From Arthrobacter sp. Hiyo4 (GTDB lineage: Bacteria > Actinomycetota > Actinomycetes > Actinomycetales > Micrococcaceae): a stretch of 64,000 nt of DNA. Below the pieces are notes generated by a model. It had not been told where the DNA came from and did no database searches. It was given only the letters and a program-made list of their open reading frames with translations. Location: the NCBI GenBank assembly GCA_002370555.1, contig AP014718.1, positions 1,116,001 to 1,180,000 on the forward strand. The letters run 5' to 3'. Within the stretch, counting starts at the first letter, position 1; each line of letters opens with the position of its first letter. A program made the translations under genes and the position numbers. Positions 20,240 through 28,904 of this stretch are shown one piece after another.

Positions 20240-20809
20240 ATGGTACGCACAAAGAGAATTGCCCTTGGCCTCACGGCTACGGCGCTGGCCCTTGGCGCCG
20301 GGATCGGCGTAGCCGGCATGGCGTCCGCAACCACGACGCCGACACCCACCCCCAGCGCCAGCTCAAGCGCCTCCGCCGACGGGAGCACCGGCACTGCCCC
20401 CGCTGAAGGGAAGGGCATGCGGGGTGGCCACGGCCACGGCGGCTTCCGCGGCGTGGACGCAGCGGAACTGGCCACCAAGCTGGGCGTGGACGAGGCCAAG
20501 GTGACGGAGGCCTTGAAGGCTTACCGCGAGGCCAACAGGCCCTCCACCCCGCCGGCCGAAGGAACCCGGCCGGACCCGGCCGCGAAGCAGGCTGAACTCG
20601 CGAAGTCCCTCGCGGCGACGCTCGGCATCGACGAGGCCAAGGTCACGGCGGCGCTTGAAGAGCTGCGCACCGCCGAACAGGCAGATCGCGCCGCGGCTCT
20701 GAAAACGCGCCTGGACCAGGCGGTCGCCGACGGCAAGCTGACCCAGGCCGAGGCCGACGCCGTGACCAAGGCGGTCCAGAACGGAGTCATCGGAGGTGGC
20801 GGCCGCTAA
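20240..20809 (+). CDS. Small secreted protein with two helical repeats
   Basis: The 189-residue product has a clear signal peptide (MVRTKRIALGLTATALALGA, with cleavage expected after the ASA near residue 30). A Thr/Ser/Pro-rich linker, a Gly/His-rich patch (GMRGGHGHGGF) and two similar helical units centred on LATKLGVDEAKVTEAL and LAATLGIDEAKVTAAL follow. The repeats recall the small helical repeats found in many actinobacterial exported proteins of unknown role. The His/Gly patch could bind metal, but this is not established. It is divergent from the TetR gene; a strong bidirectional hairpin follows the stop. Confidence 0.75.
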   Translation: MVRTKRIALGLTATALALGAGIGVAGMASATTTPTPTPSASSSASADGSTGTAPAEGKGMRGGHGHGGFRGVDAAELATKLGVDEAKVTEALKAYREANRPSTPPAEGTRPDPAAKQAELAKSLAATLGIDEAKVTAALEELRTAEQADRAAALKTRLDQAVADGKLTQAEADAVTKAVQNGVIGGGGR

Positions 20810-20814
20810 CAAAA

Positions 20815-20867
20815 AAAGACACCCCGCGCCGATTTTTGTGAGACTAATACTCGGCGCGGGTGTCTTT
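20815..20867. terminator. Bidirectional hairpin terminator
   Basis: Arms at 20815-20832 and 20851-20867 pair over 17 bases with an 18-base loop, flanked by A7 on one side, so that each strand sees a stem followed or preceded by A/T bases. The only imperfection is CCCC in one arm against GGG in the other. It separates the convergent secreted-protein and symporter genes. Confidence 0.85.
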
Positions 20868-20884
20868 GTGGCGGGGCTGGAGCG

Positions 20885-22348
20885 TCAGGCCTTCGCGTCG
20901 GCCAGTTCGCGTCCGGCTTCCGGAGAGTCAGAACCTCCGGCGACGGCGGAAAGATCCGCAGCGGAGGAGTCGGCGTCGTCATCCACAAACGGAGTGCCGT
21001 TGCGGGGTGCGTTGTAGAGCGCCTCGTCGAGCATGCCCTGCCGTTTGGCCACGATGGTGGGGACCAGGGCCTGGCCCGCGACGTTGACCGCAGTGCGGCC
21101 CATGTCCAGGATGGGGTCCACCGCGAGCAGGAGTCCGACGCCGGCCAGAGGCAGTCCCAGCGTGGAGAGCGTCAAGGTGAGCATTACCACGGCGCCGGTG
21201 GTGCCGGCCGTTGCTGCGGAACCGAGGACCGAGACGAGGGCGATGAGGAGGTAGTGGCTGACCTCCAGCTGGACGCCGAAGAACTGGGCTACAAAGATGG
21301 CGGAGATCGCGGGGTAGATCGCGGCGCAGCCGTCCATCTTGGTGGTGGCGCCCAGGGGTACGGCGAAGGAAGCGTAGGCGCGGGGAACACCGAGGCTGCG
21401 CTCGGTGACGCGCTGGGTCAGCGGCAGGGTTCCGATCGAGGAGCGGGACACAAACGCGAGCTGCACGGCGGGCCATACCCCGGAGAAGTACTGCTTCACG
21501 GACAGGCCGTGCGAGCGGATCAGCGTCGGGTAAACCACAAACAGCACCAGGGCCAGGCCAACGTAGATGGCGAACGTGAACTTGCCGAGCGCGCCGATGG
21601 TGTCCCAGCCGTACACGGCCGCGGCGTTGCCGATCAGTCCCACGGTGCCGAGCGGAGCGATGCGGATGATCCACCAGAGGACCTTCTGGATGACGGCCAG
21701 CGCCGACGCGTTGAGGTTCAGGAACGGCTCTGCTGCCTTGCCCACCTTGAGGGCGGCGACGCCGACGGCGATGGCAATCACCAGGATCTGGAGCACGTTG
21801 AAGCTGACGGAGGTGCTGACCGTGGTGGCCGCGGTGGCGCCTTCAGTCACGGTGGAGCTGGCACCGAGGCCGAGGAAGTTCTTGGGGAACAGCCCGATCA
21901 GGAAGGACCACCAGTCGCCGGACTTGCCGGCGTACTTGGCCTCCTGGGTGATACCGGTGTTGGAGCCGGGCTGCAGGAGCACGCCGAGGCCGATGCCGAT
22001 CACGACGGCGATCAGGGACGTGATGGCGAACCAGAGCAGGGTGTTCCAGGCCAGCCTGGCGGCGTTGGAGACCTGGCGCAGGTTCGAGATCGAGCTCACC
22101 ACAGCGGTGAAGATGAGGGGAACCACCGCAGTCTGCAGCAGCGAAACGTAGCTGGAGCCAATGGTCTGCAGCGTGGCGCCGAGACCGTTGGGCTCTGCCT
22201 TGGTGCTGCCCGTGTACTTGGCCAGCAGGCCGAGGCCCAGGCCCACAATGAGGGCGGCGATGATCTGGAAACCGAACGAGCCGGCCCACTTGGGCAGCTG
22301 GAAGCCGGTCTTTCCTGCGGATTCGGGGGTGCGGGTTTGAGTGCTCAC
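20885..22348 (-). CDS. Dicarboxylate/amino acid:cation symporter (DAACS family)
   Basis: The 487-residue protein has the glutamate-transporter fold. It shows several N-terminal spans, the Ser-rich hairpin FVSRSSIGTLPLT, the DGCAAIYPAISAIFVAQF region and the C-terminal VDPILDMGRTAVNVAGQ segment with its conserved Asp and Arg. The hairpin and TM8 residues point to C4-dicarboxylate or acidic/neutral amino-acid uptake coupled to Na+ or H+; the exact substrate is not readable. The frame is intact. It is convergent with the secreted-protein gene across a shared hairpin. Confidence 0.9.
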   Translation of the reverse strand: MSTQTRTPESAGKTGFQLPKWAGSFGFQIIAALIVGLGLGLLAKYTGSTKAEPNGLGATLQTIGSSYVSLLQTAVVPLIFTAVVSSISNLRQVSNAARLAWNTLLWFAITSLIAVVIGIGLGVLLQPGSNTGITQEAKYAGKSGDWWSFLIGLFPKNFLGLGASSTVTEGATAATTVSTSVSFNVLQILVIAIAVGVAALKVGKAAEPFLNLNASALAVIQKVLWWIIRIAPLGTVGLIGNAAAVYGWDTIGALGKFTFAIYVGLALVLFVVYPTLIRSHGLSVKQYFSGVWPAVQLAFVSRSSIGTLPLTQRVTERSLGVPRAYASFAVPLGATTKMDGCAAIYPAISAIFVAQFFGVQLEVSHYLLIALVSVLGSAATAGTTGAVVMLTLTLSTLGLPLAGVGLLLAVDPILDMGRTAVNVAGQALVPTIVAKRQGMLDEALYNAPRNGTPFVDDDADSSAADLSAVAGGSDSPEAGRELADAKA

Positions 22349-22659
22349 CAGAACACGCTAGGCCCGGGTTTCTTATCACGGCGAAAGGATGTTGAGAAAC
22401 GTTACGCCGCCCCCGAGCTTTGGCGGCGCACAATCCCCGCGAAACCAGCGCCAATCAACGCAATTGTGAAGTTATTCCCAGCCCGGATGTGGCAAACGTC
22501 TCGCCATTTTACGCCCGGGAGGGGAGGCACCTGGCAGCGTGCGTCAAAGCGACGAAGTGGGCCCACGCCAGCAGGGTTCCCTGGCCGAGCTTGCGAGGTT
22601 AGGGAGCCGGTGGGGCGCAGCACGCAGAGGGTGTCTGCCCTCCCGGGCGGACGACGGGA
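22349..22659. other. Intergenic region with one copy of a dispersed 43-base repeat
   Basis: This stretch of about 310 bases between the symporter start and the DUF885 gene end holds no supportable gene. It contains the promoter region of the symporter and, at 22559-22601, one copy of a repeat also found at 24575-24617. I see no clear terminator. Confidence 0.6.
22559..22601. repeat. Dispersed 43-base repeat, copy 1
   Basis: The segment runs from GGGCCCACG through GGTTCCCTGGCCGAGC to GCGAGGTTA. It matches 24575-24617 at 40 of 43 positions in the same orientation. It lies in non-coding DNA here. Confidence 0.75.
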
Positions 22660-24342
22660 CTACGAAAGCAGTGCCCGGCGGAGGGTATCGAGGCCAACGG
22701 AGCCGATGTTCAGCGCTCGCGTGTGGAAGGCCTTGAGGTCGAAGCCGGGCCGGGTTTCGAGGTCGGCCCGGATCTGTTCCCAGAGGCGCTGTCCCACTTT
22801 GTAGGACGGGGCCTGGCCGGGCCAGCCGAGGTAGCGGGTGAATTCGAATGTGAGCTGGCCTTCGCTGATGGGCAGGTTTTCCTTGAGGAAGTCGTAGCCC
22901 GCCTCGGGGTCCATGTTCCGCTGCCCCAGCGTTCGGGGATCTCCAGTTCCAGGTGGACGCCGATATCGAACACCACGCGGGCCGCCCGCATCCGCTGCAT
23001 GTCCAGCATGCCCATGTGGTCGCCGGGATCGGCCAGGTAGCCGAGTTCCTGCATCAGCTTTTCGGCGTAAAGGGCCCAGCCTTCGCCGTGGCCGGAGGTC
23101 CAGCAGATGTTGCGCCGCCACTTGTTCAGCAGTTCCCGCCGGTAGGTGGCGGTGGCCACCTGCAGGTGGTGGCCGGGGACGCCTTCATGGAAGACTGTGG
23201 TGGTTTCGGCCCAGGTGGTGAAGGTGTCTTCGCCGGCGGGAACTGACCACCACATCCGGCCGGGACGGCTGAAGTCATCCGAGGGGCCTGTGTAGTAGAT
23301 GCCGCCCTCGTCGGTCGGGGCGATGAGGCATTCAAGCTTCCTCATCACGTCCGGGATCTCGAAGTGCACGCCGGCAAGCTCGGCAACGGCCTTATCCGAG
23401 AGTTCCTGCATCCATGCCTTCAGGGCCTCCGTGCCCTTGAGTTGGCGGGCAGGGTCGTTGTTGAGGACATCCTTGGCCTCCTCGATGCTGGCCCCTGGCT
23501 TGATGGCGGACGCAACGTTTTCCTGCTCGGCGATGAGCCGGTAGAGTTCCTGGACTCCCCACGCGTAGGTCTCTTCGAGGTCGACGGCGGCGCCCAGGAA
23601 GGAGCGCGAGGCCAGGGCGTAGCGTTCCCGGCCGACGGCGTCCTGCTGCGGTGCGGCAGGGAGTAGTTCGGTGCGGAGGAACTCCGCGAGCTCCCGGTAG
23701 GCACCCCGGGCAGCGGCAGCGCCGGCGTCGAGCGTTTCCTGCGTTTCGCCCGGCAGGGGACCGTCGGCAGTCCGGGCCTCGGCGGCGAGCTTGGCGAAGA
23801 AGCCGTCTTCGGCGGCGTATTTGGTGGTCTGCTCGATGACGATCGAGACCTGGCGTTCGGCCGCGACCTTGCCCGCGTCCCGGGCCTGGCGCAGTGATTC
23901 GGTGTAGCCGCGGAGGGCGCCCGGGACGTTCAGCGCGCGGCCGGCGATGTGTTCCCAGTGCTCTGCGGTGTCTGTGGGCATCAGGTCGAAAATGGCCCGG
24001 ATGTCCTGTGCGGGGAGGCGATGTTGTTCAGCTCCGCCACGTCCCAGCCGGACTCGTGGATTTCCAGCTGGAGGCCCAGCCGTTCCCGCATGGCGTCCAG
24101 GGTGACGGTATCGACGTCGTCCTGGGGGGTGAGGCCCTCCAGGGCACCAAGGGCCTTCCGGGCTTCCGCTGCGAAACCGGCGATGCCGGCGGGGAGTAAT
24201 CCGGGTACTCGGTCTCATGCCCCGGCAGCCCCAACTCGGTGGCAAGCGACGGGTTCAGGCGGATGAGTGTGTCGGTATAGTCATCCGCCACGGCATCGAT
24301 GGCGGAGTGCGGACGGGCGGCGGGGGCGGCTTCGGTAGTCAC
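22660..24342 (-). CDS. DUF885 family protein, putative metallo-hydrolase (three frameshifts)
   Basis: The rejoined product of about 560 residues begins MTTEAAPAARPHSAIDAVAD and ends GLDTLRRALLS. The core holds TTVFHEGVPGHHLQVA, a HExxxGH-type zinc motif, followed by SGHGEGWALYAEKLMQELGY, both hallmarks of DUF885 proteins. These are thought to be metallopeptidases or related hydrolases. One base is missing at about 24193 (TCCCC), 24015 (TCCCC) and 22925 (CTGGGG), each in a run of C or G on the coding strand. It sits directly downstream of the carboxylase epsilon gene with a 9-base gap, so it may be transcribed with that operon. No signal peptide is visible. Confidence 0.85.
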
Positions 24343-24351
24343 CCCACGAGC

Positions 24352-24636
24352 CTAACCCCGGCTCCGCCTCCAGGCGCCGGGACCCGGCGTCGGGGCGAGC
24401 CGCAGCTGCTGGCGGCGCACCCAGTCGCGGGCGGCGGGCTTCCCGTCAGCCACGGCGTCCGCGCTGCCCAGGGAAAGCACGACGGCGGTCAGCGCCGCGA
24501 GCTCCTCGGCCGACGGATGCCCTTTGACCACAGAGAGTATGGGTTGGGCGGCTGCCTTAGCCACCGACTCGTCAGGGCCCACGACCGCAGGGTTCCCTGG
24601 CCGAGCCTGCGAGGTTACGGGGCGGTTGGGGATCAC
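24352..24636 (-). CDS. accE: Acyl-CoA carboxylase epsilon subunit
   Basis: The 94-residue product contains the short AccE/PccE signature region PILSVVKGHPSAEELAALTA, followed by an acidic-to-basic helix and the tryptophan motif DWVRRQQLRL. AccE proteins stabilise and activate actinobacterial acyl-CoA carboxylase complexes. The GTG at 24636 overlaps the beta-subunit stop as GTGA, which supports that start. Its first 24 residues ([20 protein letters not shown] and on) are encoded by a copy of the dispersed 43-base repeat. An alternative GTG further in would begin VAKAAAQPIL but lacks a clear ribosome binding site. Confidence 0.8.
   Translation of the reverse strand: MIPNRPVTSQARPGNPAVVGPDESVAKAAAQPILSVVKGHPSAEELAALTAVVLSLGSADAVADGKPAARDWVRRQQLRLAPTPGPGAWRRSRG
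24575..24617. repeat. Dispersed 43-base repeat, copy 2, inside the start of accE
   Basis: This copy matches 22559-22601 at 40 of 43 positions. It lies immediately after the start of the epsilon-subunit gene and keeps that frame open, encoding roughly residues 7-20 of the protein. Confidence 0.75.
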
Positions 24637-26214
24637 AGCGGGATGTTCCCGTGCTTCTTGGTGGGCAGGCTCGCCCGCTTGTCGCGGAGGGCGCGCAGGC
24701 CCTTGATGATGTGGCCCCGGGTATCGGACGGTGCGATGACCGCGTCCACGTAGCCCAGCTGGGCGGCCTGGTAGGGGTTCAGCAACTCTTCTTCGTACTG
24801 GCGGATGACCTCGGCGCGCCGGGCCTCAACGTCCCGCCGGCCTCGGCAACTGCGGCCAGGTCGCGGCGGTACAGGATGTTGACGGCGCCGTGGGCACCCA
24901 TCACGCCGATCTGCGCCGTGGGCCACGCCAGGTTCAGGTCCGCGCCGAGCTTCTTGGAGCCCATCACGATGTACGCTCCACCGTAAGCCTTGCGGGTGAT
25001 GACCGTCAGCTTGGGGACGGTGGCTTCGGCGTAGGCGTACAGCAGCTTGGCGCCCCGGCGGATGATGCCCTGGAATTCCTGGTCCTTGCCGGGCAGGAAG
25101 CCGGGCACATCCACCAGGGTGATGATGGGGACGTTGAAGGCATCGCAGTTCCGGACGAAGCGGGCGGCCTTTTCAGAGGCTGCAATGTCCAGCGTGCCGG
25201 CGAACTGGAGCGGCTGGTTGGCCACGATCCCCACGGTGTGTCCCTCAACCCTGCCGTAGCCGATGATGACGTTGGGGCATACAGGGACTGCATCTCCAGG
25301 AAATGTGCGTCGTCAACGATCTGCTCAATGACTGTGCGCATGTCGTACGGCTGGTTGGCCGAGTCGGGGACGAGCGTGTCCAGGGCGAGGTCGTCGTCGT
25401 TGATCTCCAGCTCCTGCTGGTGCTCCAGCACCGGGGCCTCGGAGAGGTTGTTGGACGGCAGGAAGTCCAGCAGCTCGCGGACGAATTCGATGGCGTCGGC
25501 TTCGTCGGAGGCGAGGTACGTGGAGGTGCCCGTATTGGCATTGTGCTGGCGGGCGCCGCCGAGGGTTTCCATGTCCACGTCTTCGCCCGTGACGGTCTTG
25601 ATGACGTCCGGTCCCGTGATGAACATGTGCGAGGTCTTGTCCACCATCACCACGTAGTCCGTGAGGGCGGGGGAGTAGGCCGCGCCGCCGGCGGATGGTC
25701 CCATGATGAGCGAGATCTGCGGGACCACGCCGGAAGCGTGGACGTTGTTGCGGAAGATGTCGGCAAACATGGCCAGGGAGGCCACACCTTCCTGGATGCG
25801 GGCACCGCCGCCGTCCAGGATGCCCACTACGGGGCAGCCGTTGCGCAGGGCGAATTCCTGGACCTTGACGATCTTCTCGCCGTTGACCTGGCTCAACGAT
25901 CCGCCGTAGACCGAGAAGTCCTGGCTGTAGACGGCAACGGGACGCCCGTCCACGGTGCCGTAGCCCGAGACAAGCCCGTCGCCGAGCGGCTTCTTCTTTT
26001 CCATACCGAAGGCGGTGGAGCGGTGCACAGCCAGCGCGTCAAGCTCCACAAACGAGCCTTCATCCAGCAGCAGGTCCACGCGCTCGCGGGCAGTGTTCTT
26101 GCCGCGGGCGTGCTGCTTCTCGATGGCTTCGGGGCCGGAAGGTTGTTCTGCACGGGCCTGGCGGTCGCGGAAATCGGCGATCTTTCCCGCTGTCGTTGTC
26201 AGATCGTGGCTCAT
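24633..26214 (-). CDS. pccB: Acyl-CoA (propionyl/acetyl-CoA) carboxylase beta subunit (two frameshifts)
   Basis: The carboxyltransferase of about 527 residues starts [20 protein letters not shown]. It carries both crotonase-like halves, with the oxyanion segments [12 protein letters not shown] and [15 protein letters not shown] in the N-half and [17 protein letters not shown] in the C-half. It transfers CO2 from biotin on the alpha chain to an acyl-CoA. Missing bases are at about 25275 (GCCCC) and 24833 (GCGGG). ATG 26214 with GGAG 10 bases upstream is preferred to the TTG at 26217. The epsilon gene overlaps its stop. The AccD5-like sequence favours propionyl-CoA or long-chain acyl-CoA substrates, but specificity is not proven. 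Confidence 0.92.
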
Positions 26215-26365
26215 CAAGTGTCTCCGGCTCTGTAGCAGATTGGTGCTGTAACAATGTGGTGCTGCGTGCGGTGGTATCTGGCAGGTCAGGTGCGGGATTT
26301 AAGTGGATTCCACACAAAAGACGAACCCTGCTGGTTAGTCTAATGACGTATCTGCGTGGGACGAC

Positions 26366-26380
26366 TGTAGAAAACCTACA
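26366..26380. promoter_or_regulatory. Second copy of the TGTAG-N5-CTACA palindrome
   Basis: TGTAG-AAAAC-CTACA lies between the divergent beta-subunit and SDR genes, 152 bases from the beta-subunit ATG and 70 bases from the SDR ATG. With flanking AATT it matches the site at 16149-16165 at 16 of 18 positions. It is a candidate shared operator for the acyl-CoA carboxylase genes. Confidence 0.6.
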
Positions 26381-26404
26381 ATTTTCCGCACTTTCCAGCG
26401 GTCA

Positions 26405-26434
26405 GAGCTATGTTACTAGTCAGTAACATAGCTC
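26405..26434. promoter_or_regulatory. Perfect 30-base palindrome upstream of the SDR gene
   Basis: Two 13-base arms (GAGCTATGTTACT and its complement) flank the spacer AGTC and end 15 bases before the SDR start codon. The inner TTACT-N4-AGTAA core looks like a TetR-type operator. No TetR gene is adjacent. Confidence 0.65.
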
Positions 26435-26449
26435 GGCTACAGTGGAGCC

Positions 26450-27336
26450 ATGACTTCCAGCAGCGACGCACGGTCCATTGCCGCAGGGCCCTACCAGGCC
26501 ACCGGGTCCCTTCGGGGCCGCACCATTCTGATGTCCGGCGGCAGCCGCGGCATCGGGCTGGCCATTGCCACCCGGGCGGCACAGGACGGTGCCAATATTG
26601 TGCTGATGGCCAAGACCGGCCAGCCCCACGCCAAGCTGGCGGGCACCGTCTTCAGCGCCGCCGAGCAGGTGGAGGCCGCGGGGGCCACGCCTTGGCAATC
26701 GTGGGGGACGTGCGCAGGGACGAAGACGTCGCAGGAGCCGTTGCGGCCGCCGTCGAACGCTTCGGCGGGATCGACATCGTGCTCAACAATGCATCCGCGA
26801 TCGATCTCTCCACCACCGACGACGTGGACATGAAACGCTACGACCTGATGCAGGACATCAATGTCCGCGGCACGTTCCTGCTGTCCAAGCTGTCACTGCC
26901 GGCGCTGCGCAAATCGGCCCACGCACACATCCTGACGTTGTCGCCGCCCCTGAACCTTGACCCCCACTGGGCAGGCAGGCACCTGGCCTACACCATGGCC
27001 AAATACGGGATGAGCCTCACCACGCTGGGCCTTGCCGAAGAACTCAAGGCCGACGGAATCAACGTCAACTCGCTCTGGCCGTGCACCCTCATCGATACCG
27101 CGGCCATCCGGAACATGCCCGGAGGCCAGGAGATCGTCCAGGCCGCGCGCGGACCACAGATCATGGCCGACGCAGCCCACGCCGTCCTGACCGGCGGCAA
27201 CCTGGCCGGCTCCGGTGCACCCAGCGGCAACTTCTATACGGACGAACAGGTGCTCCGCGCGGCGGGTGTCACCGACTTCCGTCCGTACAGCCTCGGGGCC
27301 ACGGAGGATCGCCTGGTTCCGGACATATTCCTCTGA
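26450..27336 (+). CDS. Short-chain dehydrogenase/reductase, HSDL2-like (one frameshift)
   Basis: The joined product of about 296 residues has the SDR dinucleotide motif MSGGSRGIGLAIA near residue 30 and the DIVLNNASAI motif. The active-site Tyr/Lys is in YTMAKYGMSLT, and the Ser position is in LTLSPPLNLD. This pattern and the C-terminal APSGNFYTDEQVLRAAGV match the HSDL2-like branch, whose substrates are probably acyl or steroid compounds. One G is missing at about 26687 (five G read where six fit). It is divergent from the carboxylase beta gene and preceded by two palindromes, so it is probably regulated with fatty-acid or acyl-CoA metabolism. Confidence 0.85.
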
Positions 27337-27404
27337 GCCGCGGGTTCCAGTCATGTGGCTGTGGGAACAGCCGGCGGCGGCGCCTGAGTCGATAGGATTC
27401 AACC

Positions 27405-28312
27405 ATGGATGACTCACACACCCCAGGAAATCCGTTGGCTCGTGGAGCCTTGGCGGACCAGGATTTCCTGGCGGCCACAGGCATCGCCAAGGTGGTGGTG
27501 GTGGACTCCACCGGTTCCACCAACGCGGACCTCCTGCGCTGGGTGACGGTTGAGCCAAAGGAGTGGCCGGACCTGTCAGTGCTGACGGCCGAGTACCAGA
27601 CCGCTGCCCGCGGACGCCTGGACCGGCGGTGGGAAGCGCCGCCGCTGAGCTCGGTGTCGGTGTCCTTGGTCCTGCGGCCGGCCAATGCCGAGGGCAGGCC
27701 ACTGCCCACGCACACGTATTCATGGCTGTCACTGCTGGGCGCACTGTCGCTGCGGGAGACGCTTCTTGAGACCGCGGGCATTCCGGCCGAGCTCAAGTGG
27801 CCCAATGACGTCCTGGTCCGTGGCCGCAAGATCGCCGGGATCCTGGCCCAGCTGGGGCCTATGGGGACGGCTCTGTTCCTCCGGTCATTTTGGGGACCGG
27901 CCTGAACGTGACTTTGTCCGCGTCGGAGCTCCCGGTGCCCACAGCGACGTCGGTTGCCCTCGAAGAACCGCTGACTGTTGATCGGACCGTGCTGCTCAAG
28001 AGCTACCTCGCCCATTTCGCCGTGCTCTACCGCAGCTTCTGCAATGCCGACGGCGACCCCGCCGCCGGGATTGCCGGCGGCTCTTCGCTCCACAAACGGG
28101 TGGAGTCCGCCATGGTGACGCTGGGCAAGCAAGTGCGCGCGCAGCTGCCCGGTGACCACGAGATCATCGGGCACGCTTCGAGGCTGGATGAGTACGGCTC
28201 ACTGCTGGTGGTGGACAAGGACCGCCGCGAGCATGTGGTCACCGCCGGCGATGTTGTCCACCTGCGCCCGTGGACCCCGCCGGGCCAGGGCGCTGAAAGC
28301 GGCTATGCGTAA
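27405..28312 (+). CDS. birA: Biotin--[acetyl-CoA-carboxylase] ligase (one frameshift)
   Basis: The ligase of about 302 residues activates biotin as biotinyl-AMP and attaches it to the carrier-domain Lys of the carboxylase. The adenylation loop is YQTAARGRLDRRWEAP (RGR motif) and the second motif is LKWPNDVLVRGRKIAGIL. A C-terminal cap domain reads LDEYGSLLVVDKDRREHV. It lacks an N-terminal DNA-binding domain (class I), so it is not itself the regulator of the palindromes. One G is missing at about 27868 (ATGGGG), after which the frame gives DGSVPPVILGTGLNVT. The PH-domain gene overlaps its last 8 bases. Confidence 0.93.
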
Positions 28313-28904
28313 AGGCCTCGTGCCGGGCGAGCAGGTCATTACAATCACCCGCCCGCAGCCGAGGAAGCTGGCCGGCCCGGCCGCCGCCTTTATTGCGGCA
28401 CCGGCCGCTGCAGCTTTTGCCAGTGCCTGGACCGTGCGGGGTGAGGCTACCCGGCTGGTGCCGGTGGCTTCCGCTGACTGGTCACCGTGGATCGTCCTTG
28501 TATGGGTCTTGGCTGCTGCGTGGATATGGTTGGCATATTGCCTGCCTCGGCTGCTGCGGTGGCAGGCGACCCGGTACATCCTCACGAGCAGGCGGATTAT
28601 TGCCCGCTACGGCATGGTGCGGCGCCGGGACGAGCAGGTCAACCTCGCGTCGATCCGCAACGTGACGGTCCACCAGTCGGTGCTGCAGCGCATATTGCGC
28701 TCCGGGAATATATCCTTGGAAACCGGGTACCAAGGTGTAGTGAACATCCAGGACATCCCGGAAGCAGTGCGGTTCCGGGGCTTCGTGCTGGATGCGATAG
28801 ACGAACTGCCTGCGGGCGGGGACCCGAGTACTGATGAGATATCGGATTACACAGACGAAGCGTTGCCGTGGGAGTTGAGAGAAGGTGGAGACGATGAACG
28901 ATGA
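28305..28904 (+). CDS. PH-like (bPH2/DUF304) domain membrane protein
   Basis: The ATG at 28305 overlaps the birA stop and gives a 199-residue protein. Two hydrophobic spans (about residues 24-45 and 60-80) precede a bacterial PH domain of the DUF304 type: YILTSRRIIARYGMVRRR, then the VNLASIRNVTVHQSVLQRIL segment and a Gly-rich strand. Such proteins are membrane-anchored with the PH domain in the cytosol; their function is not known. An acidic tail (about residues 175-199) ends the protein. The cyclase gene starts within its last codons, so birA, this gene and the cyclase form one unit. Confidence 0.8.
   Translation: MRKGLVPGEQVITITRPQPRKLAGPAAAFIAAPAAAAFASAWTVRGEATRLVPVASADWSPWIVLVWVLAAAWIWLAYCLPRLLRWQATRYILTSRRIIARYGMVRRRDEQVNLASIRNVTVHQSVLQRILRSGNISLETGYQGVVNIQDIPEAVRFRGFVLDAIDELPAGGDPSTDEISDYTDEALPWELREGGDDER

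Noticed and set aside
21254..22804. Plus-strand ORF of 516 codons opposite the symporter gene
   Set aside because: It is Asp/Gly/Gln-rich antisense sequence typical of GC-rich shadow frames; the symporter on the other strand is intact and conserved.
26410..26690. Start of the SDR at ATG 26410 in the frame used further downstream
   Set aside because: This frame is meaningless before about 26690; the SDR dinucleotide motif is in the frame starting at 26450, so a single missing G joins the two.
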